Of a stretch of DNA of 64,000 nucleotides, positions 20,169 to 28,171 are shown one piece after another. The notes under the pieces are model-generated. The model saw nothing but the letters and a program-made list of their open reading frames with translations. It was not told the origin of the DNA and searched no databases. This DNA is from Ectopseudomonas alcaliphila. Its GTDB lineage: Bacteria; Pseudomonadota; Gammaproteobacteria; Pseudomonadales; Pseudomonadaceae. A program made the position numbers and the translations under genes. The first letter of the stretch is position 1. Each line of letters starts with the position of its first letter. Where the stretch lies: the NCBI RefSeq assembly GCF_900101755.1, contig NZ_FNAE01000007.1:166921-230920 (forward strand). The letters run 5' to 3'.

Positions 20169-20430
20169 TCGACTGGCGGATAAGACCGCTGTCTGACCGG
20201 CTCACGCGCAGCGTCAAGCGTTGCGGCGTGGCTGTAACCCAGGCCAGGCCTGGGTTAGGGCAAAACGGTTGGCCGGAACATCTGGAAAACCCTGTGAAAA
20301 GGGCTTGCGCGATTCGTTCTTTTTGTGTCCGGTTTTCTGCGGTAACCCAATATCTGGTGGGTACTGCGCGATGGGGATACAAGATAGTGCGCTGTTGGAG
20401 GCATTGCAAGGCGCTAGGAAAAGAACAACC

Positions 20431-20439
20431 TGTGGATAA
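20431..20439 (-). promoter_or_regulatory. DnaA box
   Basis: TGTGGATAA is the complement of the perfect DnaA box TTATCCACA. DnaA control of nrdAB is established in E. coli; here the site is about 480 bases upstream of nrdA, so its role is inferred. Confidence 0.5.
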
Positions 20440-20569
20440 GGTGTGAGTGCCTTGTGGGTGTCAGCGGCGTAGCCCGCGTGTTCTCTGGCTCTGGCTGCTG
20501 ATGACCGTTCGTCGCCCTTGAAGGAAGGATTTCAACGCATTGGCGAAGCTGTTCGGCGACGCACAGACT

Positions 20570-20585
20570 ACCACTATATATAGTG
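20570..20585. promoter_or_regulatory. Second NrdR-like palindrome
   Basis: CACTATATATAGTG within 20570-20585 is a perfect palindrome and fits the NrdR consensus better than the site at 20155. It is 133 bases before the response-regulator start and about 615 bases from nrdA. Confidence 0.5.
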
Positions 20586-20717
20586 CTTTTGGCATGTGCT
20601 GTGCTTAACGCCGTGGCCGGGGCGAGGTGCTGGTTTGCCGCTCGCGCCGAGATGCGCACAGCCCCTAGAATGCCCGCTGTGTTTGCGGCGCTTGTCGGTA
20701 TGCAAAGGGGATAGGGT

Positions 20718-21473
20718 GTGGAACAAGAAGGGTGGCAGATTCTGATCGTCGAGGATGACCAGCGCCTGGCGCAGTTGACCCGCGAGTATCTGGAGGGCAA
20801 TGGCCTGCGTGTGTCCATCGAGGCGGACGGTGCCCTTGCCGCCGCGCGGATTCTCACCGAGCAGCCGGACCTGGTGATTCTCGACCTGATGCTGCCGGGT
20901 GAGGATGGCCTGAGCATCTGCCGCAAGGTGCGCAGCGGCTACAAGGGGCCGATCCTCATGCTCACCGCGCGCACTGACGATATGGATCAGGTGCTGGGCC
21001 TGGAGATGGGCGCCGATGACTACGTGTGCAAACCCGTGCGCCCGCGTGTGCTGCTGGCGCGCATTCGCGCGCTGCTGCGCCGTCGCGAGGGTAGCGAGAG
21101 CGAGCGCGACGAGGGCCAGCCGCGGCGTCTGCAGTTCGGCGCGCTGGCCATCGACAACGCCATGCGCGAGGCCTGGCTGGGCGAGCAGGGCATCGAGCTG
21201 ACCAGTGCCGAGTTCGATCTGCTCTGGCTGCTGGCGGCCAACGCCGGGCGCATCCTGTCGCGCGAGGAGATCTTCAATTCCCTGCGCGGTATCGAGTACG
21301 ACGGTCAGGACCGTTCCATCGACGTGCGCATTTCGCGCATCCGTCCGAAGATCGGCGATGACCCGATGCATCCACGGATGATCAAGACGGTGCGCAGCAA
21401 GGGCTATCTGTTCGTCGCCGAGGCCGCCGAAGCGCTGCCGTTCGGTGATGCGCCGCCGCCCCTGCGCGATTGA
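20718..21473 (+). CDS. OmpR-family response regulator (RstA-like)
   Basis: A 251-residue response regulator that begins with GTG. The receiver domain (residues 1-122) has the acidic pair in IVEDDQ, the phospho-accepting Asp in LVILDLMLPGEDG and the conserved Lys in YVCKPVRP. The C-terminal winged helix (about 135-238) ends with MIKTVRSKGYLF, the DNA-recognition part. It shares an mRNA with the sensor kinase that starts 10 bases later. In P. aeruginosa the equivalent pair also follows nrdBA. Similarity to RstA is by domain layout; the signal and targets are unknown. Confidence 0.9.
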   Translation: MEQEGWQILIVEDDQRLAQLTREYLEGNGLRVSIEADGALAAARILTEQPDLVILDLMLPGEDGLSICRKVRSGYKGPILMLTARTDDMDQVLGLEMGADDYVCKPVRPRVLLARIRALLRRREGSESERDEGQPRRLQFGALAIDNAMREAWLGEQGIELTSAEFDLLWLLAANAGRILSREEIFNSLRGIEYDGQDRSIDVRISRIRPKIGDDPMHPRMIKTVRSKGYLFVAEAAEALPFGDAPPPLRD

Positions 21474-21483
21474 TCGTGCGGCC

Positions 21484-23091
21484 ATGAACTCGATCTTCCT
21501 GCGCATCTACGGCGGCATGCTCGCCGCGCTGGTGCTGGTGGCGCTGCTGGGCGTCGGCACCCTGCACCTGGCCAACGAGGTGCGCGGCGATCAGTATCGC
21601 GAAGGGCTGGCGCGCGGCACCTTTCGCCTGATGGCGGACAACCTGTTGCCGATGAACGAGGTGGAGCGCAAGCGCGCCCTGGTGGTGTGGTCGCGCCTGC
21701 TCGGTATTCCGCTGGAGCTGCAGGCCTTGAGCGAGGTGGCGCTGGAAAGCAGCGAGCGCAACCGTCTGCAGCGCGGCCATGTGCTGGTGCAGCAGACCGG
21801 CCCGCATTCGGCCAAGGTCTACGGTCTGCTCGACGGCAAGCAGCCGCTGCTGCTGACCGGCGAGATCCAGCAGATCAGCGAGCAGTTGGCGCGGGCCACC
21901 AACTACCTGCTGATCGACGAACTGATCCGCTACCCGGTGGTGGAGCAGCCGCAGCGCCTGGCCGAATTGAAGGCGGCCAAGCAGTTCGGCTTCGACCTGC
22001 AGTTGGTGCGGCTGGAAGACGCCACCATCGACCTCGATCAGCGTCGCCGCATCGACGAGGGCGATACGGTGATGGCGCTGGGCAAGGGCGGCGACTCCAT
22101 CTATGTGTTCTCCGGCATCGTCGATACGCCCTGGGTGCTGGAGATCGGCCCGCTGTACCAGATGAACCCCTATCCGCCGCAGTTGCTGGTGCTGATCGGT
22201 GCGCTGGGGCTGAGCCTGATCGGTTTGATCGTCTATCTGCTGGTACGCTCGCTGGAGCAGCGCCTGCGTGTACTCGAAGGGGCTGCCACGCATATCGCCA
22301 GTGGTCGCCTGGATGCGCGCGTGCCGGCTCGCGGCGCGGATTCGGTGGGGCGCCTGGCCAGCAGCTTCAACGCCATGGCCGAGCACCTGCAGACGTCCCT
22401 GAGCACCCAGCGCGAGCTGGTACGAGCGGTGTCCCACGAGCTGCGCACGCCGGTGGCGCGGTTGCGTTTCGGCCTGGAGATGATCGCCGACGCGCCGAGT
22501 GAGACTGCCCGGCGCAAGTACATGGAGGGCATGGACAGCGATATCCAGGACCTCGACAAGCTGGTCGACGAGATGCTGACCTACGCGCGTCTGGAGCAGG
22601 GTTCGCCGGCGTTGAATTTTCAGCAGGTGGAACTCAAGGCGCTGATCGATCAGGTGATCGACGAACTGGCGCCGCTGAGCAACAAGGTGCGTGTGGAGTG
22701 TGGGGCGGTACTCAGCGTGCAGGCCGACGGCGCCTGCTGGGTCGAGGCCGAGCCGCGCTACCTGCACCGGGCGCTGCAGAATCTGGTGAGCAATGCCATG
22801 CGTTACGCCGAAGGCAAAGTGCTGATCAGCTGCCAGGTCGGCTACAAGCGTTGCCGCATCGATGTCGAGGACGATGGGCCGGGCGTGCCGGAAGAAGCCT
22901 GGGAGCGCCTGTTCAGCCCCTTCCTGCGTCTGGATGACAGCCGTACACGGGCCTCCGGCGGGCATGGCCTGGGTTTGTCCATCGTGCGCCGGATCATCTA
23001 CTGGCACGGCGGCCGCGCGCAGATCGGCCGCAGCGAGAGCCTCGGCGGGGCGCGTTTCAGTCTGGTGTGGCCACGGCGTCAGGGGGAGTAG
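21484..23091 (+). CDS. Membrane sensor histidine kinase (RstB-like)
   Basis: A 535-residue sensor kinase starting MNSIFLRIYGGMLAALVLVA, with a first membrane helix at about 7-26, a periplasmic domain of about 200 residues, and a second helix (QLLVLIGALGLSLIGLIVYL) near 233-255. HAMP, then the H-box AVSHELRTPVARLRFGLEM, N-box NLVSNAMRYA and G-boxes DDGPGVPEE and GHGLGLSIVRR follow. It should phosphorylate the upstream response regulator. The large periplasmic part, similar in layout to RstB, is the likely sensor region. An upstream in-frame ATG at 21445 is rejected because it overlaps the regulator gene. Confidence 0.9.
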   Translation: MNSIFLRIYGGMLAALVLVALLGVGTLHLANEVRGDQYREGLARGTFRLMADNLLPMNEVERKRALVVWSRLLGIPLELQALSEVALESSERNRLQRGHVLVQQTGPHSAKVYGLLDGKQPLLLTGEIQQISEQLARATNYLLIDELIRYPVVEQPQRLAELKAAKQFGFDLQLVRLEDATIDLDQRRRIDEGDTVMALGKGGDSIYVFSGIVDTPWVLEIGPLYQMNPYPPQLLVLIGALGLSLIGLIVYLLVRSLEQRLRVLEGAATHIASGRLDARVPARGADSVGRLASSFNAMAEHLQTSLSTQRELVRAVSHELRTPVARLRFGLEMIADAPSETARRKYMEGMDSDIQDLDKLVDEMLTYARLEQGSPALNFQQVELKALIDQVIDELAPLSNKVRVECGAVLSVQADGACWVEAEPRYLHRALQNLVSNAMRYAEGKVLISCQVGYKRCRIDVEDDGPGVPEEAWERLFSPFLRLDDSRTRASGGHGLGLSIVRRIIYWHGGRAQIGRSESLGGARFSLVWPRRQGE

Positions 23092-23108
23092 GGCACGTTT
23101 GCGTGTTG

Positions 23109-23196
23109 GGCCCGGTGCGCATGGCGCACCCTGCCCGCGAAGCGTGGGATATCGCGGCTTTGTAGGGTGCGCCGCGCGCACCGGCTTATCCATGTA
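23109..23196. repeat. REP pair (GTGCGC class)
   Basis: CCGGTGCGCATGGCGCACCC and, inverted, TAGGGTGCGCCGCGCGCACC bracket a short spacer. Same class as the repeats flanking the second RAYT at 36.3 and 36.95 kb. It fills the gap between the sensor kinase and pcpS, which converge. Confidence 0.7.
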
Positions 23197-23211
23197 CGGC
23201 GGGGCGCATGG

Positions 23212-23916
23212 TTACGCCGCCACGGCCACCAGGCTCAGCACCTTGTTATCGAACAGCACGAACTGGCCATCCAGCTCGGCGCCCGTGCGCCAATCGGGGT
23301 GCAGGTCGATCAGCAGGCGCAGGCGCGCGCTGTCCTGGTCGATGTCCAGCAGTTCGGCGTCATGGAAATAGAAGCGCGTCAGGGTCAGCGGGTAGAGCGC
23401 CTTGAACAGGCTTTCCTTGAGCGAGAAAGTCAGGCTGATGCGCGTGGCGCGGGTCTCTTCATCCAGAGCCTGCAGGTGTTGCAGTTCGGCGGGCGTGAGA
23501 ATTTCACCCTGCAGGCGTTGGGCGCGCTCGTGGGGTAGCAGGCGTTCAACGTCCATGCCGACGGTGCGCCATCGATCTCGGGCGGCTACCAGCGCGGCAG
23601 CCCAGTTGTCGCCGTGGGTGATGGAGCCGACCACGCCACGCGGCCATTGCGGCGCGCGGTCTTCACCTACAGCCGGTACGCTGGCCTGACCGGTCACGCG
23701 GCGCAGGGCTTCGCGGGCGCACAGGCGTCCGGCCAGGTATTCGGCCTGACGCTTGGCCACGCCGCGCACCGGGGGGATATCGCAGCGAGCGAAGTCATCC
23801 TCTGCGAGCAGGGCCGGGTCGAAGCGCGTGCTGATCAGCTGCGCGCCGGCGAGCGCGTTTGGCAGCGGGTTGTGCGTGTCGAGAGGGCTGCAGCAGGCGG
23901 GGTGATGAGCGTTCAT
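23212..23916 (-). CDS. pcpS: 4'-phosphopantetheinyl transferase
   Basis: A 234-residue EntD-type phosphopantetheinyl transferase, which moves phosphopantetheine from CoA to acyl and peptidyl carrier proteins. Diagnostic motifs are present: GVVGSITHGDNWAAALV, VGMDVERLLPHER with the metal-binding Asp and Glu, and FSLKESLFKALYP. Pseudomonas has one such enzyme (PcpS) serving both fatty-acid and secondary-metabolite carriers, and its place after the nrd-linked two-component pair is like that of P. aeruginosa. Single gene, convergent with the sensor kinase gene. Confidence 0.92.
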   Translation of the reverse strand: MNAHHPACCSPLDTHNPLPNALAGAQLISTRFDPALLAEDDFARCDIPPVRGVAKRQAEYLAGRLCAREALRRVTGQASVPAVGEDRAPQWPRGVVGSITHGDNWAAALVAARDRWRTVGMDVERLLPHERAQRLQGEILTPAELQHLQALDEETRATRISLTFSLKESLFKALYPLTLTRFYFHDAELLDIDQDSARLRLLIDLHPDWRTGAELDGQFVLFDNKVLSLVAVAA

Positions 23917-23994
23917 GGGCGCGATTGTGCCGCGCGGCGGACCGTGCAGTCATCCGCCGTTTACATTTCTTTGCAGGCAGTTAACAAAGCTAAA

Positions 23995-24130
23995 CGGACG
24001 CTGGCCTCGGCTTTTGTCAGACTGCGCTGGCATTCCCCAGGGAATGCAGGTGAGGTTGTAGTCAGTGCGAGGGCACTGACGTTTTCTCCGAGTTCGAGAA
24101 CGGTAGCCCGATTGGGCTGCCGTTTTTTTT
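23995..24130 (+). ncRNA. Candidate small RNA with four hairpins
   Basis: Four hairpins follow one another on the plus strand: GCATTCCC/GGGAATGC (24030-24047), GTCAGTGC-GAGG-GCACTGAC (24061-24080), GTTTTCTC/GAGAAC (24081-24101) and the terminator stem ACGGTAGCCC-GATT-GGGCTGCCGT (24100-24123), which runs into eight T. No protein gene lies upstream on this strand; pcpS begins at 23916 and runs away from it. A -35/-10-like pair (TTTACA at 23960, weak TTAACA at 23981) lies just upstream. I do not recognise a known RNA family. The arrangement strongly suggests a transcribed structured RNA of roughly 130 nucleotides. Confidence 0.6.
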
Positions 24131-24196
24131 CGTCTCTGATTTGCTGCTGTGGCAAGAGGCCTGGTGAGCAGTCGGTGTCTGAGGTGTCACCAGTTC

Positions 24197-24261
24197 GTAG
24201 GAGCCGGCTTGCCGGCGATAGCTGCGCTGATGTACGGGATCGCCGGCAAGCCGGCTCCTAC
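24197..24261. repeat. REP/BIME (GTAGGAGC class)
   Basis: GTAGGAGCCGGCTTGCCGGC pairs with the inverted GCCGGCAAGCCGGCTCCTAC at 24242-24261. Same class as 55914-55978 and 62029-62086. Confidence 0.8.
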
Positions 24262-24307
24262 AGCATCCTTTGTTTGGCGGCGCGGTACACCGAGGATTCG
24301 GCGGCAT

Positions 24308-24412
24308 CGTGGTGCACGGCGCACCCTACGCAATGCCGAAATGCGTAGGGTGGATCACGCTTCACCGATCCACCGCTTTGGTGGATGTAAAAAGCGACAT
24401 CCACCCTACACG
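24308..24412. repeat. REP cluster (GTGCAC and GTAGGGTGGA classes)
   Basis: A half repeat with GTGCACGGCGCACCCTACGC is followed by TGCGTAGGGTGGATCACGC, ATCCACC and the inverted GACATCCACCCTAC. The part from 24130 to 24531 has no gene; it holds these repeats and the ribosome site of the next gene. Confidence 0.7.
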
Positions 24413-24531
24413 ACCCTCCCGGCCCTTCGTGTGATCGCCAAGACGTTCGCATTTGCCCTGTGGCTTTCGTGGGGGGATTTGCAGTCAAATGCCTGTGCGG
24501 GCAAATCAATCCCCCGCGAGGACCATGGACG

Positions 24532-26406
24532 ATGACCCAACAATCGCAATTCGCCCTGCTCGGCAAGAAGCGCTTTCTGCCGTTTTTCGTGACGCAATTG
24601 CTCGGCGCCTTCAATGACAACATCTTCAAGCAGTCGCTGATTCTCGCCATCCTCTTCAAGCTCAACACCGGCGTTGACCGCGATCTGCTGGTCAATCTCT
24701 GTGCCTTGCTGTTCATCCTGCCGTTCTTTCTGTTCTCCGCCCTCGGCGGGCAGTTTGGCGAGAAGTTCGCCAAGGACGCGCTGATCCGCAGGATCAAGCT
24801 GGCCGAGGTGTTCATCATGCTCACCGGCGCCGCCGGGGTGCTGCTCGACAGTCTGCCGCTGATGCTCGCCGTGCTGTTCGCCATGGGCACCCAGTCGGCG
24901 CTGTTCGGCCCGGTGAAGTATTCGATCCTGCCGCAGCACCTCAAGGAGCAGGAGCTGGTGGGCGGTAACGCCCTGGTGGAAATGGGCACGTTTCTGGCGA
25001 TTCTGGCCGGCACCATCGGCGCCGGCATCATGATGGCCAGCAGCAGTTACGCGCCCATCGTCGCCGGTTCGGTGGTGGGGGTGGCGCTGCTTGGCTATCT
25101 GGCCAGCCAGGGTATTCCGCGCGCGGCGGCGGCCATGCCGACGCTGCCGCTGGACTGGAACATCTTCCGTCAGTCCTGGGTGATCATGAAGCTCGGTCTG
25201 GGCCAGCGTAAGGCGGTGTCGCGCTCGCTGGTGGGCAACTCCTGGTTCTGGTTTCTCGGCGCGATCTACCTGACGCAGATTCCGGCTTACTCGAAGGAGT
25301 GGCTGTACGGCGACGAGAGCGTGGTGACGTTGATTCTCACCGTGTTCTCGCTGGGCATCGGCCTGGGCTCGATGCTCTGTGAACGCATGAGCGGGCACAA
25401 GGTGGAGATCGGCCTGGTGCCGTTCGGCTCCATCGGCCTGACCCTGTTCGGCATGCTGCTGTGGTGGTTCTCCGGTGGTTTCCCGCAGGGCGCCACGCCG
25501 CATGACTGGCTGGCGCTGCTGGGCTACGGCCAGGCCTGGTGGATTCTCGGCTGCATTCTCGGCATCGGTCTGTTCGGCGGCTTCTACATCGTGCCGCTGT
25601 ATGCGCTGATCCAGTCGCGTACCGCCGAGCACGAGCGGGCGCGGGTGATTGCGGCCAACAACATCCTCAATGCGTTGTTCATGGTAGCCTCGGCCATCGT
25701 CGCGATCCTCTTTCTCAGCGTCGCCGGGCTGTCGATTCCGCAGCTGTTCCTGGCCATCTCGCTGATGAACATCGCGGTCAACAGCTACATCTTCAAGATC
25801 GTCCCCGAGTTCAGCATGCGCTTTCTCATCTGGCTGCTGGGGCATTCGATGTACCGGGTCGAGCACAAGGGGCTCGACGCCATCCCCGACGAGGGCGCGG
25901 CGGTATTGGTGTGCAACCACGTGTCCTTCGTCGATGCGCTGCTGATCGGTGGCGCAGTGCGCCGGCCGGTGCGCTTCGTCATGTACTACAAGATCTACGA
26001 CCTGCCGGTGCTCAACTTCATCTTTCGCACCGCCGGCACCGTGCCGATTGCCGGGCGCAGTGAGGATCTGCTGATCTACGACGCCGCGTTCAAGAAGATC
26101 GCCGAGTACCTGCGCAATGGCGAGCTGGTGTGCATCTTCCCCGAAGGCAAGCTGACCGCTGATGGTGAGATCGACGAGTTCAGGTCAGGGGTCGAGCGTA
26201 TTCTCGAGGAGAACCCGGTGCCGGTGATTCCCATGGCGCTGCAAGGCCTGTGGGGCAGCTTCTTCAGTCGCGATCCGCACAAGGGCATCTTCAAGCGCCT
26301 GTGGTCGCGGGTGGGCCTGGTGGCCGGTGCGCCGATTGCGCCGGAGCAGGCCAGGCGTGAGGCGTTGCAGGCGCAGGTGGCCGAGTTGCGTGGGGATTGG
26401 CGTTGA
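24532..26406 (+). CDS. MFS transporter fused to PlsC-type acyltransferase
   Basis: A 624-residue fusion. Residues 1-about 410 are a 12-helix major facilitator (opening FLPFFVTQLLGAFNDNIFKQ, as in LplT lysophospholipid flippases). The C-terminal 200 residues are a lysophospholipid/glycerolphosphate acyltransferase: H-x4-D in CNHVSFVDALLIG and the FPEGKLTADGEIDEFRSGVE segment. By analogy to LplT-Aas the protein imports lysophospholipid across the inner membrane and re-acylates it, though the acyl-ACP synthetase third part of longer homologues is absent. GAGGA lies upstream of the ATG. It stands alone, not in an operon. Confidence 0.88.
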   Translation: MTQQSQFALLGKKRFLPFFVTQLLGAFNDNIFKQSLILAILFKLNTGVDRDLLVNLCALLFILPFFLFSALGGQFGEKFAKDALIRRIKLAEVFIMLTGAAGVLLDSLPLMLAVLFAMGTQSALFGPVKYSILPQHLKEQELVGGNALVEMGTFLAILAGTIGAGIMMASSSYAPIVAGSVVGVALLGYLASQGIPRAAAAMPTLPLDWNIFRQSWVIMKLGLGQRKAVSRSLVGNSWFWFLGAIYLTQIPAYSKEWLYGDESVVTLILTVFSLGIGLGSMLCERMSGHKVEIGLVPFGSIGLTLFGMLLWWFSGGFPQGATPHDWLALLGYGQAWWILGCILGIGLFGGFYIVPLYALIQSRTAEHERARVIAANNILNALFMVASAIVAILFLSVAGLSIPQLFLAISLMNIAVNSYIFKIVPEFSMRFLIWLLGHSMYRVEHKGLDAIPDEGAAVLVCNHVSFVDALLIGGAVRRPVRFVMYYKIYDLPVLNFIFRTAGTVPIAGRSEDLLIYDAAFKKIAEYLRNGELVCIFPEGKLTADGEIDEFRSGVERILEENPVPVIPMALQGLWGSFFSRDPHKGIFKRLWSRVGLVAGAPIAPEQARREALQAQVAELRGDWR

Positions 26407-26416
26407 CTTGAATCAT

Positions 26417-26509
26417 GTGGGAGGGGCTTTCGGCTCGGGCATCCTGCTTCGCTCTACCTCCTGCATCCCTGCAGTTGCAGCCGCGATTCGCCGCTAAAGC
26501 GCCTCCCAC
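26417..26509. repeat. REP-type pair with inserted 43-bp repeat
   Basis: GTGGGAGGGGCTTT and the inverted GCCGCTAAAGCGCCTCCCAC bracket this spacer. Inside, 26432-26474 matches 30236-30278 at 40 of 43 bases (both contain CTGCTTCGCTCTACCTCCTG), so a second repeat family is nested here. Confidence 0.65.
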
Positions 26510-26529
26510 GAAGCTGGATTCCGGCTTTC

Positions 26530-26844
26530 TCAGTGGCTCAACTTGAGTCCGATCAGCCCGCAGACGATCAGTGCCACGCTGGCCAGGCGCAGCAGCGCCA
26601 TGGATTCGCCAAACAGGATGATGCCGGCGATCACCGTGCCCACGGCGCCGACGCCGGTCCAGATGGCGTAGGCGGTGCCCAGCGGCAGCTCCTTCATGGC
26701 CAGGCCGAGCAGGGCCAGGCTGACCAGCATCGCGCAGACGGTCAGCAGCGTTGGCAGGGGGCGGGTGAAGCCTTCGGTGTACTTCAGGCCGATGGCCCAG
26801 CCGACCTCGAACAGGCCGGCGAGCAGCAGAATGATCCAGGACAT
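26530..26844 (-). CDS. sugE: Guanidinium exporter, SMR family
   Basis: A 104-residue four-helix small multidrug resistance protein. The N-terminal segment MSWIILLLAGLFEVGWAIGL contains the essential Glu, and the following LKYTEGF fits the Gdx subgroup that exports guanidinium rather than quaternary ammonium compounds. It works as an antiparallel dimer in the inner membrane, with proton exchange. The start at 26844 has GGAGG seven bases upstream. A guanidine-II riboswitch lies directly in its leader, which settles the substrate. Confidence 0.92.
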   Translation of the reverse strand: MSWIILLLAGLFEVGWAIGLKYTEGFTRPLPTLLTVCAMLVSLALLGLAMKELPLGTAYAIWTGVGAVGTVIAGIILFGESMALLRLASVALIVCGLIGLKLSH

Positions 26845-26869
26845 AGCTAACCTCCAGGGAGCCCTGAAA

Positions 26870-26921
26870 GGGGCCGTCCCCGGGTGGGTCACCCTGCGCT
26901 CAGGGTGCGGAGGTCGTCCTC
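26870..26921 (-). promoter_or_regulatory. Guanidine-II (mini-ykkC) riboswitch
   Basis: On the minus strand two short hairpins each present an ACGR tetraloop: GAGG-ACGA-CCTC (26910-26921) and GGGG-ACGG-CCCC (26870-26881). They are joined by a 28-base linker that itself folds (CACCCTG/CAGGGTG). The sugE GGAGG site follows. Twin ACGR hairpins define the class; guanidine binding brings the two loops together and frees the ribosome site (established for this family). Confidence 0.9.
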
Positions 26922-26990
26922 GCGTGCGCCATTATTGTGCACATCGGCGCGTCCGGGGCAAGGCGCCCCGGATCAATGGAACCTGTTGAT

Positions 26991-27938
26991 TCAGTTGGAG
27001 CTTTTCTCTGAATCCTGACTCATCCGACGATAAAGGGTCGCCAGCAACGGGCCGGACAGGTTGTGCCAGACGCTGAACAGTGCGCTGGGCACGGCGGCGA
27101 GTGGGCTGAAGTGCGCACTGGCCAGGGCGGCGCCGAGGCCGGAGTTCTGCATGCCGACTTCGATCGACAGCGTCTTGCGTTGCGCCAGCGACATGCCGAA
27201 CAGGCGCCCGGCCAGGTAACCCAGGCTCAGGCCGATGCCGTTGTGCAGGATCACCACGGCCATGATCAGCAGGCCGGATTCGGCGATCTTGCCCTGGCTG
27301 GCCGCGACCACCGCGGCCACGATGGCGACGATGCTCACCACGGAAATCAGCGGCAGCACCTCGACCGCGGTCTTCACGCGCTCGCCGAGCAGGCGCTGGG
27401 CGATCAGGCCGAGGGCGATGGGCAGCAGCACCATCTTGAGAATGGAGATGAACATGGCGCTGAAGGACACCGGCAGCCATTCCGAGGCCAGCAGCCAGAT
27501 CAGCGCCGGGGTGACGAGCGGGGCGAGCAGGGTGGTAACGGCGGTGATCGAGACCGACAGCGCCAGGTCGCCACGGGCGAACCAGGTGATCACGTTGGAG
27601 GCGGTCCCGCCCGGGCAGCAGCCCACCAGAATCACGCCCACGGCGATCTCCGCTGGCAGGCCGAACGCCTGGCACAACAGCCAGGCGGTGCAGGGCATGA
27701 TGATGAACTGCGCGAGCACGCCAAGCAGCACCGCCAGTGGGCGACGGGCGACTTCCTGAAAGTCCGCGCCCTTGAGGGTCAGGCCCATGCCGAACATGAT
27801 CAGGCCGAGCAGCGGGACGATCCAGGCGGTCAGCGGCAGGAACCAGCTGGGCTGAAAGAAGGCCGTGACGGCGAACAGCAACACCCAGATGGCGAAGGTG
27901 TTGCCGATGAAACGGCTGAGGGCGATCAAGGCATGCAT
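26991..27938 (-). CDS. BASS-family sodium/organic-anion symporter
   Basis: A 315-residue protein of the bile acid:sodium symporter family with about ten membrane helices. The Na+ and substrate crossover region is seen as GCCPGGTASNVITWFARGDLALSV. Starting at 27938 gives MHALIALSRFIGNTFAIWVL. In bacteria the family imports pantoate, amino acid-derived acids or other organic anions; the substrate here is not evident. It is a single gene with sugE downstream on the same strand, separated by the riboswitch leader. Confidence 0.85.
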   Translation of the reverse strand: MHALIALSRFIGNTFAIWVLLFAVTAFFQPSWFLPLTAWIVPLLGLIMFGMGLTLKGADFQEVARRPLAVLLGVLAQFIIMPCTAWLLCQAFGLPAEIAVGVILVGCCPGGTASNVITWFARGDLALSVSITAVTTLLAPLVTPALIWLLASEWLPVSFSAMFISILKMVLLPIALGLIAQRLLGERVKTAVEVLPLISVVSIVAIVAAVVAASQGKIAESGLLIMAVVILHNGIGLSLGYLAGRLFGMSLAQRKTLSIEVGMQNSGLGAALASAHFSPLAAVPSALFSVWHNLSGPLLATLYRRMSQDSEKSSN

Positions 27939-28124
27939 AGTGTCGATCCAGACATTTGTTGTTTGGGGGGGCGGCAAGATAGCAGATGTATGCGGAGCGC
28001 TGATGTGGAGGGTTGTTCAGTAAGTGATATAGATGAATGGATGAATGAGTGATATCAATATGCTACTATCGTCACATGTTCACTTTCTGAACTGCGCCGC
28101 AGTCACTGTGCTGGCCATAAAAAC

Positions 28125-28169
28125 AATTCTCCAGCGTCTGCATGCCCACGACCCCCATGCTGGAGAATT
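28125..28169 (+). promoter_or_regulatory. Leader hairpin hiding the ribosome site of MCP gene 1
   Basis: AATTCTCCAGC (28125-28135) is perfectly complementary to GCTGGAGAATT (28159-28169). The second arm contains the GGAGA ribosome binding site and ends two bases before the ATG. The loop is 23 bases. The same structure, with a different loop, occurs before the second chemoreceptor (34327-34367). This suggests translation is blocked unless the stem is opened (heat, small RNA, protein or ribosome). The conserved sequence TGTGCTGGC and AAAAACAATTCTCC extends upstream in both genes. Confidence 0.7.
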
Positions 28170-28171
28170 CC

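Larger units (their letters stand above)
19955..20717. promoter_or_regulatory. Long control region of nrdA and the two-component pair
   Basis: A 760-bp interval without a credible gene. It contains a NrdR-like palindrome at 20155, a perfect 10-bp inverted repeat at 20236-20256 (AACCCAGGCC / GGCCTGGGTT) with no T-run, a DnaA box at 20431 and a second NrdR-like palindrome at 20570. The spread of sites suggests a distant nrdA promoter with a long leader and/or sharing of sites with the divergent regulator gene. Confidence 0.6.

Noticed and set aside
21382..23193. Minus-strand frame of 603 codons opposite the sensor kinase
   Set aside because: Shadow of the kinase gene; His- and Gln-rich composition is typical of antisense translation.
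24406..25920. Minus-strand frame of 504 codons opposite the MFS-PlsC gene
   Set aside because: Shadow, no recognisable domain; the plus strand protein has clear helices and motifs.
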